This document shows positions 62,916 through 64,000 of a stretch of 64,000 bases of DNA, one piece after another. A program made the position numbers and the translations under genes. A model generated the notes under the pieces. That model was not told the DNA's origin, did not search any database, and saw only the letters and a program-made list of their open reading frames with translations. This stretch comes from Campylorhamphus procurvoides (Eukaryota > Chordata > Aves > Passeriformes > Dendrocolaptidae): contig WBMV01000267.1 in the NCBI GenBank assembly GCA_013396655.1, positions 372,001 through 436,000 on the forward strand, given 5' to 3'. How positions within the stretch are numbered: the stretch's first letter is position 1; each line of letters opens with the position of its first letter.

Positions 62916-64000
62916 CTCAGAGCAACACACAAAATTAGAAAATTAATAGGTTTTAAGTACATTTCAAAAACAAATTATTACCTGCTTAACCACTAAATAC
63001 AGTGTCAAATAGTATTAGTACTCTTGGGAATGGCAAAGTCCAAACAGAAACATCAAGAGTCCAAGCAGTACCTGGAACAGGTAAAGTCTGTACACCCGCC
63101 AGGGGGGTGGTGGAAAACACACTCAAAAGGATGCCCAAGAGCTTGTTTCTACAGTTCATTCTTATTCAGCAATTTCAGTCCACAATTAATCATTATGAAT
63201 TGCTAGTCTTAAAAGATATAGTATTTCCTCGTGTGGCTGCTGTGCTTTTTATTAACCCAGCTGAAGTGTCCTGTATCAGGAGCCCAGTTCCCTGCAGCAT
63301 CACCTCGTATACAGGCTGGAGCTCTGTGGTAACTCCACAGCTGCCTTCCTCCTGAATATGCCCCCAGTTTCTCTATATTGCCTCATTTTCCTTGCAGCTA
63401 CAGGGAATTAATGGCATTTAAAGAGAAAGAATCAAGTGGCTGAGTGCCTGCAGGAGTATTTTTGGTTGGCATTTAGCTGCTGCTGGTTCGCCATGCCCAC
63501 AGAGAGTGACAAGTGTAACTTGAAAATCGTACGAGAACAAACAGGCAATCTTTTCCTGGCAAAGCTGTCAAAAAACCCAACACTACTGTACTGCACAGTA
63601 GAGTTTTATTCTGGGTGGGCCCTGGATACAAGCACAGAGAAACTCAAGGATTTCAATTTCAAAGATAACTAATGGAAGGAGAACTTCATTTTGCAGAAGA
63701 GAACTGGAAGAAGAAAAAGAAAAATGCCTCTTGACTGTTCAGAATTTCTTTATAATAAGTGGGAATTTTTATAGTAATAGAATTAAAAAAAAAAAAAAGA
63801 AAACCTCCATATTACCAGGTCTGATAACACTACAGAAAAAGGTTGTTGCTTTTAAATACATAAGTTATTAGCATAGATTCAGCTACTGAATGGAAGTAGG
63901 TGGAAGACCAACAGACATCACTGGAAATTGGTGAACATCCACCCAGAGCTGGGGGAGTTTTTTAAACATCCTTTCTTCTCTTCAGTGACCAAAGGGTCAG
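62916..64000. other. unique sequence to the window edge, no gene seen
   Basis: Short plus-strand frames at 63002-63355 and 63436-63672 lack splice context. An A run lies at about 63785-63798. Nothing else was recognised. Confidence 0.5.

Noticed and set aside
1..64000. CRISPR arrays, prokaryotic operons, phage or plasmid features, tRNA and rRNA genes
   Set aside because: The tandem repeats lack the repeat-spacer architecture. No tRNA B-box with a matching cloverleaf was found, and the CR1 content shows avian nuclear DNA.

Overview
The window looks like bird nuclear DNA, probably from a songbird-like species. The evidence is nine 3'-anchored CR1 LINE fragments in both orientations (for example 24057-24745, 44620-44899, 47985-48474), AT-rich sequence with few repeats, and one GC-rich CpG island carrying two assembly gaps. 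There is no operon structure, CRISPR array, tRNA, rRNA or prokaryotic gene. Most long open frames here are chance or repeat-derived.

Layout. Positions 1-2120 hold up to three short exon-like segments on the minus strand. Positions 2120-8810 look like intron and contain a compact hairpin and an unusually long plus-strand open frame (4992-5936). Positions 8812-9434 are a minisatellite of about 30-bp units. Positions 9530-10330 are a CpG island interrupted by 138 Ns. Inside it, a minus-strand ATG opens 69 codons that encode an arginine-rich N-terminus and a single hydrophobic segment, and ends at a good splice donor at 9721. The best reading is the first coding exon of a membrane-anchored protein transcribed leftwards. 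The exon-like segments at 1994-2118, 1557-1632 and 1011-1194 are phase-compatible with it, giving a tentative protein of 197 residues that I do not recognise. The gene could instead continue beyond the left edge.

Positions 10400-64000 look intergenic or deeply intronic. They contain all nine CR1 fragments, AT microsatellites, one convincing terminal-exon-like open frame on the minus strand (20198-20506, preceded by a textbook branch point and polypyrimidine tract), and several AT-rich stretches that read like conserved vertebrate enhancers (near 26.2, 36.4, 40.9 and 52.1 kb). The enhancer calls rest on texture and motif content only, because no alignment was possible.

No previously undescribed molecular system is evident. 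The items most worth checking are the minus-strand split gene, the 20.2-kb exon candidate, the minisatellite beside the promoter and the 16-bp palindrome at 10804-10819.
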